DNA from: Micavibrio sp. UBA5703 | GTDB taxonomy: Bacteria; Pseudomonadota; Alphaproteobacteria; Micavibrionales; Micavibrionaceae | Length of the DNA: 26,448 bases | Direction: 5' to 3' | Assembly (NCBI GenBank): GCA_002420015.1 | Contig: DIHF01000040.1 | Location: 1-26,448 of the forward strand | Shown here: positions 8,379 to 15,559 of the stretch, in pieces | Position numbering within the stretch: the stretch's first letter is position 1 | How the letters are laid out: each line of letters begins with the position of its first letter | Notes under the pieces: generated by a model | Told to the model about the DNA's origin: nothing | Database searches by the model: none | The model's input: only the letters and a program-made list of their open reading frames with translations | Position numbers and translations under genes: made by a program

Positions 8379-9578
8379 ATGGAAAAGTTTGCGCCTATGC
8401 GCGATAAAATTGAAAAAATAAACAATTTCAATCTGTTAATAGCCGCCGCCGGGCAAGGGACGCGCTGCGGCGGGGGGCTACCCAAACAATACCGCATGCT
8501 GGCAGGAAAACCGCTGCTGCGCCATACCATAGACGCCTTTATCGGTTTTCCGGGACTACAGCAGATCAAAGTCATCATCGACCCGGCGCATGAAGAACTG
8601 TTTCTCGGCACTATCAAGGGGCTGAAAAATATTGACTTTGTTGCCGGAAGCGACAGCAGAAGAAACAGCGTAAAAAATGGCGTAAATTCATTTTCTAACC
8701 TTAAGGATAGCGACATACTCCTGATCCACGATGCCGCAAGGCCCATGGTCAGGAAGGACGACATACAAACGCTTATAGATGCTTTGAACGACAACGAGGC
8801 TGCCACGCTGGCTGCTCCTGTCACGGACACAGTAAAATACGAAAACAGAAAAGAATCTGTAACACGTGACGACCTTTACGCTCTGCAAACGCCGCAGGGG
8901 TTTCATTACGGCACTATCAAAAAAGCCCACGCAAGCGCCGACCCGCAAACGGAATATACGGACGATACCGGCCTTGTGTCGGCGCTAGGCATTCCTGTAA
9001 AGCTGGTTCAGGGACACAGGGGCAATTTTAAAATTACTACTGAAGATGACTTTGAAATGGCGGAAAAACTTATGGCGCGACAAGAAGAAACCCGCACAGG
9101 CATGGGATTTGACGTTCATGCTTTTGCCGATACGCCCGCGACGACAGTTATGTTGTGCGGCGTTGCTGTACCCCACAACCGCCCTCTCGCAGGTCATTCT
9201 GACGCCGATGTCGGATTACACGCCATAACGGATGCAATCTTGGGCAGTATCGCCGCCGGAGATATCGGTCAGCATTTTCCGCCCAGCAACGACAAATACA
9301 AAAACATGGACAGCGCAATATTTCTGCGCCGCGCCGTAGAGTTGCTACAAGAAAAAGGCGGTCATACCGTCAATCTCGATGTTACACTTATATGCGAAGT
9401 GCCGAAAATCGGCCCGCACAGAGAAGCCATGGAAAAGCGCATCGCCGACATCGCCGGTATCGAACCGCGCCGCGTCAGCGTCAAGGCCACAACAACGGAA
9501 CGCCTAGGCTTTACCGGACGCGGCGAAGGCATCGCGGCGCAAGCCATTGCCACTGTGAGGCTGCCGCGTGAATCTTAA
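8379..9578 (+). CDS. ispDF: Bifunctional IspD/IspF enzyme of the MEP isoprenoid pathway
   Basis: This fusion carries 2-C-methyl-D-erythritol 4-phosphate cytidylyltransferase (IspD) and 2-C-methyl-D-erythritol 2,4-cyclodiphosphate synthase (IspF), two non-consecutive steps of isoprenoid precursor synthesis. In the 399-residue form, IspD (about 17-235) shows the nucleotide-binding AAAGQGTR (22-29), HDAARP (117-122) and LQTPQGF (169-175). IspF (about 238-397) shows GFDVHAF with metal ligands Asp245 and His247, HSDADVGLHA (273-282) and ATTTERLGF (370-378). The fusion is common in alphaproteobacteria. The start is uncertain: a TTG at 8349 and an ATG at 8397 are also in frame, and no candidate has a strong ribosome site. 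The end overlaps pgpA by 11 bases. It is divergent from ntrY. Confidence 0.95.
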   Translation: MEKFAPMRDKIEKINNFNLLIAAAGQGTRCGGGLPKQYRMLAGKPLLRHTIDAFIGFPGLQQIKVIIDPAHEELFLGTIKGLKNIDFVAGSDSRRNSVKNGVNSFSNLKDSDILLIHDAARPMVRKDDIQTLIDALNDNEAATLAAPVTDTVKYENRKESVTRDDLYALQTPQGFHYGTIKKAHASADPQTEYTDDTGLVSALGIPVKLVQGHRGNFKITTEDDFEMAEKLMARQEETRTGMGFDVHAFADTPATTVMLCGVAVPHNRPLAGHSDADVGLHAITDAILGSIAAGDIGQHFPPSNDKYKNMDSAIFLRRAVELLQEKGGHTVNLDVTLICEVPKIGPHREAMEKRIADIAGIEPRRVSVKATTTERLGFTGRGEGIAAQAIATVRLPRES

Positions 9579-10032
9579 AAAACCCCATATCTTGCTGGCA
9601 ACATGGTTCGGCTCCGGCCTTTCACCCAAAGCGCCGGGAACATGCGGGAGCCTTGCGGCGATTCCACCAGGACTTCTTCTGTTTGCATCTGGCGAGATTC
9701 CAGGTTTGATGGCAGGAATTGTTATCGTCACAATTTTAGGCTTTTGGGCCGCAAAAAAATTCGACGAAGAACAAAATTCACACGATTCAAAAATGATCGT
9801 CATCGACGAGGTCGCCGGACAGTGGATTGCGCTCATTCCGGCAGGTCTCGACCCTGTCTCTATCGTTCTGTCTTTTAGCCTGTTTCGCCTGTTCGATATT
9901 CTGAAACCCTGGCCCGTCTCGCATTTCGACAAAAACGTCAAGGGCGCGGCGGGCGTGATGGGCGACGATATTGTCGCCGGACTGCTTGCCATGCTCTGCC
10001 TTGGAGGAATGCGTTATGCAGGACTTATCTAA
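9568..10032 (+). CDS. pgpA: Phosphatidylglycerophosphatase A
   Basis: PgpA removes the phosphate from phosphatidylglycerophosphate to make phosphatidylglycerol in the inner membrane. The 154-residue product has the family's N-terminal block with GSGLSPKAPGTCGSL (about 15-29), a hydrophobic segment (about 47-62) and the acidic motif IDEVAGQW. A region rich in Phe/Arg with FRLFDILKPWP follows, then VMGDDIVAG and a C-terminal hydrophobic helix. Length is typical. The start is a GTG at 9568 inside the 3' end of ispDF (11-base overlap), implying coupled translation. Its own end overlaps pncC by 17 bases. The three plus-strand genes look like one operon. Confidence 0.92.
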   Translation: MNLKKPHILLATWFGSGLSPKAPGTCGSLAAIPPGLLLFASGEIPGLMAGIVIVTILGFWAAKKFDEEQNSHDSKMIVIDEVAGQWIALIPAGLDPVSIVLSFSLFRLFDILKPWPVSHFDKNVKGAAGVMGDDIVAGLLAMLCLGGMRYAGLI

Positions 10033-10489
10033 AAAAGTCTCCGCACTTTTACGAAAGAAAAACCTGAAACTTGCCACGGCGGAATCCTGCACCGGCGGTT
10101 TACTTTCGGCGACGATAACCGCCCTGCCCGGCTCTTCCGACGTTTTCGAGCGCGGGTTTATCACCTATTCCAATGAATCCAAAACCGAACTGTTACAAGT
10201 TCCCGCCAAACTTATCGCTACACACGGCGCCGTGAGCGCAGAGGTTGCACAGGCAATGGCTGAAGGTGCGCTGAAAAATTCCCGCGCCGATATCACGATT
10301 TCTATCACCGGAATTGCCGGACCTGACGGCGGCAGCACAGAAAAACCTGTTGGCACGGTTTATATCGGTTATGCCGTAAAAGGTAGAAAAGCCGAAAGCC
10401 GCCATAACCTGTTCAAAGGAACCCGCGAAGAAATTCGCAAGCAAAGTATGACCGCCGCGCTTGAAATCATTTTAGAGAACCTCCTCTAA
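10016..10489 (+). CDS. pncC: Nicotinamide-nucleotide amidase, CinA C-terminal domain type
   Basis: This enzyme deamidates nicotinamide mononucleotide to nicotinate mononucleotide in NAD recycling. The 157-residue protein is only the CinA C-terminal domain; the N-terminal competence-type domain is absent, which is common. Motifs are TAESCTGGLL (about 23-32), a GFITYSNESK segment, the GAVSAEVAQAMAEGA block and ITGIAGPDGGSTEKPVGTVY. The frame is open from 9971, but GGAGGA at 10003-10008 followed seven bases later by ATG at 10016 fixes the start. It overlaps pgpA by 17 bases. Its last 18 bases overlap, tail to tail, the 3' end of the opposite-strand glycosyltransferase gene. Confidence 0.93.
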   Translation: MQDLSKKVSALLRKKNLKLATAESCTGGLLSATITALPGSSDVFERGFITYSNESKTELLQVPAKLIATHGAVSAEVAQAMAEGALKNSRADITISITGIAGPDGGSTEKPVGTVYIGYAVKGRKAESRHNLFKGTREEIRKQSMTAALEIILENLL

Positions 10490-11407
10490 CGCGCCCCTTA
10501 CCGCCTCCAGCGGAATATCTTCCATATGCGGCACGTTGAAATCTTCCGGCGTTAAGGCGACAACACGCGGCGCAGTCGGCAAAAATTTTCGCCGTACACC
10601 GTCGTTGCGAAACAACGTCACCATGCGCGCTCCGCCCGCCGCCAGCAAATGCCCTCCGCCGCTGTCATTGGCCACAGCGGCTTTCAAACGCCTTCCTAAC
10701 GCAATCGTCAGATATGGGCTGGAAAGATTTGGAAAGATGGCGTGAGGCATTCCTACTTTTAAAACATCTTCCAATTCTCGTTCCATAGGGCCAAGAAAGA
10801 AAACAGGAACAAATCCTCTGCCCTCGCAATGCCTTGCAAGTGCGACAAAGTTTTCAACTTTCCATTTCTTGTGAATCTGCCCCGCGCCGGGAACAAAGCC
10901 GATATAATCCTTACCATCCGGCAAAACTTTTCCGGCCACTATGTCCCAATCCCCCGGCGGCAAATCGACCGGCTCCGGCTGCAATTCAAGCCCGGTAGAA
11001 AGGTTTCCCCACATAAACATATTGTCGACCAGACGTTCATGTTTTTGCCGGGGCCGCTTGCTGGAAAAAATATATTTGGCGGATGAAGAAATAAATTTCC
11101 TATGCGGAATAGTCTTTAAAACAAGAGTCTTTTTCACCCGGCGCTGCGTGTCGATGATCGCATCAAATTTGCGTTTTCTTAAAGAGCGCGCCAACGATAA
11201 GCTCAAAGTCTCCGGCGCAAGCTCGATAAATTCATCTATCAAAGGCGCGGCCAGTTCCGACAAAACGCCCGTATAAACGGTTTTGCGCTCGCACAGCCAT
11301 GTCAGGCGCAAATGCGGCAAAGCCTTTTTCAACGCGACAAGAAACGGCAGAAGGATAATCCCGTCGCCGATCATCTCTCCTTCGGTATAAATCAGCATGG
11401 TTTTCAT
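10472..11407 (-). CDS. Glycosyltransferase family 9, heptosyltransferase-like
   Basis: This resembles ADP-heptose:LPS heptosyltransferases (GT9, GT-B fold), which add core sugars to lipid A-Kdo at the cytoplasmic face of the inner membrane. The 311-residue protein has an N-terminal Rossmann-like half starting MLIYTEGEMIGDGIILLPFL. The C-terminal half carries GFVPGAGQIHKKW (170-182) and the nucleotide-sugar signature ANDSGGGHLLAAGGA (246-260). This corresponds to the family's NDSG.xHLAAA region. It is slightly short for the family (about 320-350) and divergent, so acceptor and donor are not assigned. The start overlaps the ratA stop as ATGA; an alternative ATG lies three codons later. The product fits with kdsA elsewhere in the window. 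Confidence 0.82.
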   Translation of the reverse strand: MKTMLIYTEGEMIGDGIILLPFLVALKKALPHLRLTWLCERKTVYTGVLSELAAPLIDEFIELAPETLSLSLARSLRKRKFDAIIDTQRRVKKTLVLKTIPHRKFISSSAKYIFSSKRPRQKHERLVDNMFMWGNLSTGLELQPEPVDLPPGDWDIVAGKVLPDGKDYIGFVPGAGQIHKKWKVENFVALARHCEGRGFVPVFFLGPMERELEDVLKVGMPHAIFPNLSSPYLTIALGRRLKAAVANDSGGGHLLAAGGARMVTLFRNDGVRRKFLPTAPRVVALTPEDFNVPHMEDIPLEAVRGALEEVL

Positions 11408-11844
11408 GGTTGGTTCCCGTACAGGGCTTTTGCACGCTCTTCAAACGCGCTGACCATTTTTCTTACGATCTTGTCAAAAAACGCACCCATGAGGTTCTGT
11501 AGAAAAATGTTTCGAAAGGAAAAGTCGACATAAAAGTCAATCGTGCAGCGCCCGTCCGGCTCAGCGATAAAGTTCCAGTGGTTGGACAAATGCTTCATCG
11601 GTCCCCTGATATATTCGACGTGAATGCGATCAGGTTTATTTAAAGTAACTTTAGAAGTAAATTTTTCCTGAACCATCTTATAGCCGATCACAAGATCGGC
11701 ATAGAACACGTCACCTTCCCGCCGCGTGATCCGGCTCGACAGGCACCACGGCAGAAACTCAGGGTACTTTTCTACATCAGAAACCAGACTAAAAAGCTGC
11801 TCCGGCGTGTACGGCAAAGTCCTTTTTTCAATGTGCTGCGGCAT
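11404..11844 (-). CDS. ratA: RatA/Coq10-like START-domain protein
   Basis: This 146-residue protein belongs to the polyketide-cyclase/START family that includes bacterial RatA and mitochondrial Coq10. Alphaproteobacterial members are usually thought to bind ubiquinone or a lipid and help respiration; the E. coli homologue has been described as a ribosome association toxin. Visible features are the opening YTPEQLFSLVSDVEKYPEFLPWC, the RREGD loop, strands such as VTLNKPDRIHVEYIRGPMKHL, and a long C-terminal helix that closes the pocket. Length is normal. It follows lipA by 99 bp, and that gap is filled with an inverted repeat. Its end overlaps the GT9 gene by four bases. Next to lipA is its usual place in this class. 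Confidence 0.88.
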   Translation of the reverse strand: MPQHIEKRTLPYTPEQLFSLVSDVEKYPEFLPWCLSSRITRREGDVFYADLVIGYKMVQEKFTSKVTLNKPDRIHVEYIRGPMKHLSNHWNFIAEPDGRCTIDFYVDFSFRNIFLQNLMGAFFDKIVRKMVSAFEERAKALYGNQP

Positions 11845-11853
11845 TATTATTTA

Positions 11854-11934
11854 CTACAGAGCGCACAGAGAGCGCAGAGTTTTTAATAATTAATTCTCTG
11901 AGAAAATTCTCTGCGTGCTCTGCGACCTCTGTAG
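11854..11934. repeat. Inverted repeat built from 9-bp CTCTGCG-type units
   Basis: The gap between lipA and ratA is almost filled by two 26-bp arms (11854-11879 and 11909-11934), which are reverse complements at 21 of 26 positions, around a 29-base AT-rich centre. Each arm is made of three units of 9 bp: on the right CTCTGCGTG, CTCTGCGAC and CTCTGTAG, and on the left their complements. CTCTGCG/CTCTGTG runs of this kind recur between genes in many unrelated bacteria (recalled knowledge). The RNA would fold into a long hairpin between lipA and ratA. There is no T-run after the arm in the direction of transcription, so a plain terminator is less likely than an mRNA processing or stability element. 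Confidence 0.75.
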
Positions 11935-11943
11935 TTTTAAAAA

Positions 11944-12909
11944 TCATTCCGCAGCATTCTTCGTCAGTTGCGCTTCCCGCGCCGCCTTTAATTTTGCAAA
12001 ATCCTCGCCCGCGTGGTGCGAGGAACGGGTCAGCGGTGTCGCAGAGACCATCAAAAACCCCTTGCGAAACGCCATTTTTTCCAACTCGGCAAACTCATCC
12101 GGGTGCCAGAACCGGTCCACAGGCGCATGCTTGGGCGTGGGCTGGAGGTACTGGCCGATGGTCAGAAAATCAATATTCGCGGCGCGCATGTCGTCCATGA
12201 CCTGCGAGACTTCGTCTTTCGTCTCGCCCAGCCCGACCATCAGGCCGGATTTGGTGAACTGCTGCGGGTCGATGTCTTTGACCCGTTGTAACAGACGCAG
12301 ACTTCGGAAATAACGCGCACCGGGGCGGATGGACGGATACAGACGCGGCACAGTCTCAAGGTTATGGTTGAACACATCGGGGCGCGCTGCGATCACGCTG
12401 TCGAGCGCGGCCATGTCGCCACGGAAATCTCCGGGCAGGATTTCAATCGTCGTGCCGGGAGATTTCATGCGGATGGCCTGAATGGTCTTCACGAAATGAT
12501 CCGCGCCGGAATCCTCGAGGTCGTCGCGGTCTACCGAAGTCACAACAACATGTTTCAGGCCCATCTGATGCACCGCCACGCCGACGCGCAGAGGTTCAAG
12601 TTTGTCCAGCTCTTTGGGCTTACCCGTCGCGACGTTGCAGAACGCACAGGCCCGCGTGCAGACCTCGCCCATAATCATGAAGGTCGCGTGTTTTTGCTGC
12701 CAGCATTCACCGATATTGGGGCAGCCTGCCTCCTCGCACACAGTCGAGAGCTTATGGCGGCGGACGATTTCCTTTGTCTCAAGAAATTTCTCGCCCTGCG
12801 GCGCCTTGACGCGGATCCACTCCGGTTTGCGCCCGACCGGACGGTCCGGATTTTTCTGCTTCTCCGGGTGGCGTTTGGCCTTATCCAGCAATTTCGGGTC
12901 GTAGGTCAT
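11944..12909 (-). CDS. lipA: Lipoyl synthase
   Basis: LipA is a radical-SAM enzyme that inserts two sulfur atoms into the octanoyl group on lipoyl domains, here very likely those of pdhB and pdhC. The 321-residue protein has the auxiliary-cluster cysteines CX4CX5C (Cys58, Cys63, Cys69), the radical-SAM CX3CX2C motif (Cys84, Cys88, Cys91) and the C-terminal signature RSSHHAGEDF. Length is normal. The ATG at 12909 gives the family N terminus MTYDPKLLDKAKRHPEKQKNP. No good Shine-Dalgarno precedes it, because the upstream DNA is AT-rich inserted sequence. A copy of its first 25 bases lies 521 bp upstream. The original ribosome site may have been separated by that event. Confidence 0.96.
   Translation of the reverse strand: MTYDPKLLDKAKRHPEKQKNPDRPVGRKPEWIRVKAPQGEKFLETKEIVRRHKLSTVCEEAGCPNIGECWQQKHATFMIMGEVCTRACAFCNVATGKPKELDKLEPLRVGVAVHQMGLKHVVVTSVDRDDLEDSGADHFVKTIQAIRMKSPGTTIEILPGDFRGDMAALDSVIAARPDVFNHNLETVPRLYPSIRPGARYFRSLRLLQRVKDIDPQQFTKSGLMVGLGETKDEVSQVMDDMRAANIDFLTIGQYLQPTPKHAPVDRFWHPDEFAELEKMAFRKGFLMVSATPLTRSSHHAGEDFAKLKAAREAQLTKNAAE
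12885..12909 (-). repeat. Direct repeat, lipA-start copy (functional side)
   Basis: These are the first 25 bases of lipA. They match 13406-13430 at 23 of 25 positions, in the same orientation, 521 bp apart. Together the copies bracket the AT-rich orphan gene. This copy is joined to the rest of lipA. Confidence 0.85.
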
Positions 12910-12921
12910 AACAAGTACTTA

Positions 12922-13437
12922 TCATCTAACATTAAAGTAATCATATATATTGTTACCATTAAAAGGATAGTATATGTACGTCATTCCTCCATCCCGACGC
13001 AGCTTTATATCGTCTTTGTCGACTAACATTCCTAAACTTTTTTGAAAAACTTTCGGACTCATACCAACCCACAACAATTCGTTGTTATTGTAAAAATCGT
13101 TGCAGGATATAAAGTTTTTAAGAGAGTGTCTTATGCTAATTATCGGCCCCTCGTCACCATTAATAACAATGTTATCTATATCAATATCTACAACTCGATT
13201 CCACTCGTGAAACTTTAAATAGTGACAATTTATACTGGTCGCATAGTCTAAAAAATTCTCAACTAATTCATATGATCCAGAAGCCTTATAATTTCTTACA
13301 ACGAGGCTTACGGGCACTATACCCTTGCTTCTATGATCTTTTAAAAATTTTTTAAGCATCACCGATCTAGCATCTTTAAAAAACGAACAACCTTCCCATA
13401 CGCACCCAGCAATTTCGGGGCGTATGTCATGGCTCAC
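12922..13437 (-). CDS. Unknown protein in AT-rich insert
   Basis: I do not recognise this protein. The frame gives up to 171 residues from a GTG at 13437, which overlaps the vapC stop (GTGA). The first residues (about 1-11) are encoded by the duplicated lipA start read in another frame, so they are unlikely to be original. An ATG at 13359 would give a 145-residue form starting MLKKFLKDHRSKG and is a good alternative. The protein is rich in Asn, Asp, Ile and Tyr, has no clear membrane segment or signal peptide, and ends NNIYDYFNVR. The DNA is visibly much richer in A+T than the flanking genes, which points to transfer. Stop is TGA at 12922-12924, 12 bases before lipA. Confidence 0.55.
   Translation of the reverse strand: MSHDIRPEIAGCVWEGCSFFKDARSVMLKKFLKDHRSKGIVPVSLVVRNYKASGSYELVENFLDYATSINCHYLKFHEWNRVVDIDIDNIVINGDEGPIISIRHSLKNFISCNDFYNNNELLWVGMSPKVFQKSLGMLVDKDDIKLRRDGGMTYIYYPFNGNNIYDYFNVR
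13406..13430 (-). repeat. Direct repeat, orphan copy of the lipA start
   Basis: This 25-base copy of the lipA 5' end has two mismatches to 12885-12909. In the lipA frame it encodes MTYAPKLL and then leaves lipA homology. It directly follows vapC. It is either the remnant of the original lipA start or a duplication made when the intervening 521 bp arrived. Confidence 0.85.
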
Positions 13438-13799
13438 TCATACGGAACATACACATCCGGCCAGCGCGGGTCAAAGTCGCCGTCGCGGGTTACGAGAATG
13501 CCGCCGCCAGCCCGGGCCGCGCCGTATACCATGGCATCCGGCAGTTTCAGTCGCGTTTTGCGGCGCAAAGTCGCCGCCTCGCGGCAGGTATCCATGTCGG
13601 TCTGTACGATTTCAAACAGGGCATGAATAACCTCATCGGCCTGCGCCTTCTTTTGCGGCGTATCGATTCCGGTCATAAATTCTATATAGGCCACGGCCGG
13701 ACATTTACGCAGGGTGAATTTCTCCATGACGGTTTTCGCCGGCGGGTGGCCGGCGAAAAAGTCTATGATGATATTGGTATCGAAATAGGCCGCGGTCAT
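13434..13799 (-). CDS. vapC: VapC-type PIN-domain toxin
   Basis: VapC toxins are Mg-dependent ribonucleases that cut tRNA or rRNA when their antitoxin is lost. The 121-residue protein is a compact PIN domain with the expected acidic residues: Asp7 in YFDTNI, Glu40 in AYIEFMTG, Asp88 in KLPDAMVYGAA and Asp106 in LVTRDGDFD. The ATG at 13799 overlaps the antitoxin stop as ATGA, the standard antitoxin-toxin coupling. The stop abuts the duplicated lipA start and the GTG of the unknown gene. The module sits between lpd and lipA, which are usually close together in this class, so it looks like an insertion that left the core genes intact. Confidence 0.88.
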   Translation of the reverse strand: MTAAYFDTNIIIDFFAGHPPAKTVMEKFTLRKCPAVAYIEFMTGIDTPQKKAQADEVIHALFEIVQTDMDTCREAATLRRKTRLKLPDAMVYGAARAGGGILVTRDGDFDPRWPDVYVPYE

Positions 13800-14119
13800 T
13801 TCGATTTATAATCCTCCTGCGGATGATCGTGCAGGGATTGTTGCGACTTGAGCCGCGCATCGATTGCGGCATCGCGGTCATCCCATTCGGCGCGCATTTT
13901 GCGTTGCCAGGCCATACCGTCCATCCCGCCCCAGACCGTGGGATCGTCCTTGAAGATGCCGAAATATTTATCGACGGCATCCGCCGATTTTTTGGTTTCG
14001 GATTCTATGTATTTTTCAACCGCGCGGCGCACCAGCTCGGCCCGCGACACGTCATGTTTTTTACCCAGGATATCCAGGGTTTTTACATGATTTTCCGGCA
14101 AATCGACGATCGTACGCAT
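13796..14119 (-). CDS. vapB: VapB-type ribbon-helix-helix antitoxin
   Basis: This is the antitoxin of the downstream PIN toxin and the likely autorepressor. The 107-residue protein starts MRTIVDLPENHVKTLDIL, a CopG/ribbon-helix-helix DNA-binding domain (about 1-45). A toxin-wrapping segment with DKYFGIFKDD and MAWQRKMRAEWDDRDAAID follows. It ends with SLHDHPQEDYKSK, a tail shared in part with the other antitoxin at 24571-24861. The frame opens at 14155, but GGAGA six bases before ATG 14119 fixes the start. The upstream ATG lies within the operator palindrome. A promoter and a perfect palindrome lie directly upstream. Confidence 0.88.
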   Translation of the reverse strand: MRTIVDLPENHVKTLDILGKKHDVSRAELVRRAVEKYIESETKKSADAVDKYFGIFKDDPTVWGGMDGMAWQRKMRAEWDDRDAAIDARLKSQQSLHDHPQEDYKSK

Positions 14120-14135
14120 GGGAATCTCCGTATGT

Positions 14136-14180
14136 ATATATGATAACGTTATCATATATCATTGCCCGCGTCAATATCAA
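14136..14180 (-). promoter_or_regulatory. vapBC promoter with 24-bp operator palindrome
   Basis: A perfect 24-bp palindrome spans 14136-14159 with centre AACGTT and arms containing ATGATA. On the minus strand TTGATA (14175-14180) and TATGAT (14151-14156) are separated by 18 bases, each matching five of six consensus bases. The -10 lies inside the palindrome, so antitoxin binding would block RNA polymerase, the usual autoregulation of vapBC. The -35 overlaps the last codons of lpd. Confidence 0.72.
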
Positions 14181-15559
14181 AAATGTATAACCTTTCCAAA
14201 GGCATCCAGCACGCTTTCGTGCATCATTTCGCTTAAGGTCGGATGCGGAAAGATGGTGTGCATCAACTCGGCCTCGGTGGTTTCGAGCGTTTTGGCGATC
14301 ACATAGCCCTGGATCATTTCGGTGACTTCCGCGCCGACCATATGCGCGCCGAGAAGCTCCCCGGTTTTTTCATCGAAAATGGTTTTGACCAGCCCTTCCG
14401 GCTCACCCAGCGCAATTGCCTTGCCGTTACCCATAAACGGGAAGCGGCCCACCTTCACCTTATGACCCTTTTCCTTCGCGGCTTTTTCCGTGAGGCCGAC
14501 CGAGGCGATTTGCGGCGTGCAATACGTACAGCCCGGAATATTCGATTTCTTCAGCGGGTGTACGTCCTTCACCCCAACGATCTTTTCGACGCAAATGACC
14601 CCTTCATGCGACGCTTTATGCGCCAGCCACGGTGCACCCGTGACGTCGCCAATCGCGTAAACGCCCGGCTCCCCGGTGCGCAGCCATTCATCGGTGACGA
14701 TGTGCCCGCGATCCACCTTGACCTTTGTTTTCTCAAGCCCAATATTTTCGACGTTGCCGACGATGCCCACGGCCATGATGACGTTATCGACGGTGATTTC
14801 TTCTTTCTTGCCTGCCTTTTCGACCGTAACCTTGACGTTCGATTTGCCCTTGTCGAATTTTGTGACCTGCGCCCCGGTGATGATTTTCATTCCCTGCTTT
14901 TCAAACGCCTTGTGCGCGAATTTGGAAATCTCTTCATCCTCCGCGCCCAGAATACGCTCGGAAACTTCAACGACCGTCACCTCCGCGCCCATGAAGCGGT
15001 AAAAGCTGGCAAACTCGATCCCGATTGCCCCTGAACCGACGACCAGCAAGGATTTGGGCATTTTTTCCGGCACCATCGCTTCTTTATATGTCCACACCAG
15101 ATTGCCGTCCGGCTCCAGCCCCGGCAGAACCCGCGCCCTTGCGCCGGTTGCGATGATGATATGTTTTGCGGAATAAATATCCTTGCCGACCGAAACCTTG
15201 CCACCGCCCTCTAATTTGGCATAGCCGTCGATAACCGTGACCTTGTTCTTTTTCATCAGGTGCGCGATCCCGCCCGAGAGCTGCTTTGCGACGCCGCGCG
15301 ACCGTTCAACAATCTTTTTAAGATCGAACTTTATGTCCTTGGCCGAAAATCCGAATTGATCGATATTGTGCAACAGATGATGGATCTCGCTGGACCGTAA
15401 AAGCGCCTTGGTCGGGATGCATCCCCAGTTCAGACAGATGCCGCCGAGGTGCTGCGCCTCGATCAACGCGACATTCATTTTAAGCTGCGCGGCACGGATC
15501 GCCGCCACATACCCGCCCGGCCCGCCGCCGATAACGATAAGATCGAAAGATTTACTCAT
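14177..15559 (-). CDS. lpd: Dihydrolipoyl dehydrogenase (E3)
   Basis: E3 is the FAD flavoprotein that reoxidises dihydrolipoyl groups of the pyruvate dehydrogenase complex with NAD. The 460-residue protein has the FAD-binding GGGPGGYVAA (11-20) and the redox disulfide in GGICLNWGCIPTK (Cys42, Cys47). It also has the NAD-binding GSGAIGIEFASF region, the second FAD motif YAIGDVTGAPWLAHKASHEG, and the C-terminal HPTLSE with catalytic His439 and Glu444. Length is normal. The ATG at 15559 overlaps the stop of the LOG gene by one base (TAATG). It is the last core gene of the pdh operon; vapBC follows at once. Its linkage to pdhABC indicates an E3 dedicated to this complex. Confidence 0.96.
   Translation of the reverse strand: MSKSFDLIVIGGGPGGYVAAIRAAQLKMNVALIEAQHLGGICLNWGCIPTKALLRSSEIHHLLHNIDQFGFSAKDIKFDLKKIVERSRGVAKQLSGGIAHLMKKNKVTVIDGYAKLEGGGKVSVGKDIYSAKHIIIATGARARVLPGLEPDGNLVWTYKEAMVPEKMPKSLLVVGSGAIGIEFASFYRFMGAEVTVVEVSERILGAEDEEISKFAHKAFEKQGMKIITGAQVTKFDKGKSNVKVTVEKAGKKEEITVDNVIMAVGIVGNVENIGLEKTKVKVDRGHIVTDEWLRTGEPGVYAIGDVTGAPWLAHKASHEGVICVEKIVGVKDVHPLKKSNIPGCTYCTPQIASVGLTEKAAKEKGHKVKVGRFPFMGNGKAIALGEPEGLVKTIFDEKTGELLGAHMVGAEVTEMIQGYVIAKTLETTEAELMHTIFPHPTLSEMMHESVLDAFGKVIHF

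Noticed and set aside
8213..8830. 206-codon upstream extension of the ntrY frame
   Set aside because: It is antisense to the IspD domain of ispDF and gives no recognisable protein; ATG 8212 gives the normal NtrY N terminus.
11854..11934. CRISPR array reading of the 9-bp unit repeats
   Set aside because: The units are too short, contiguous, without spacers and inverted between the two arms.
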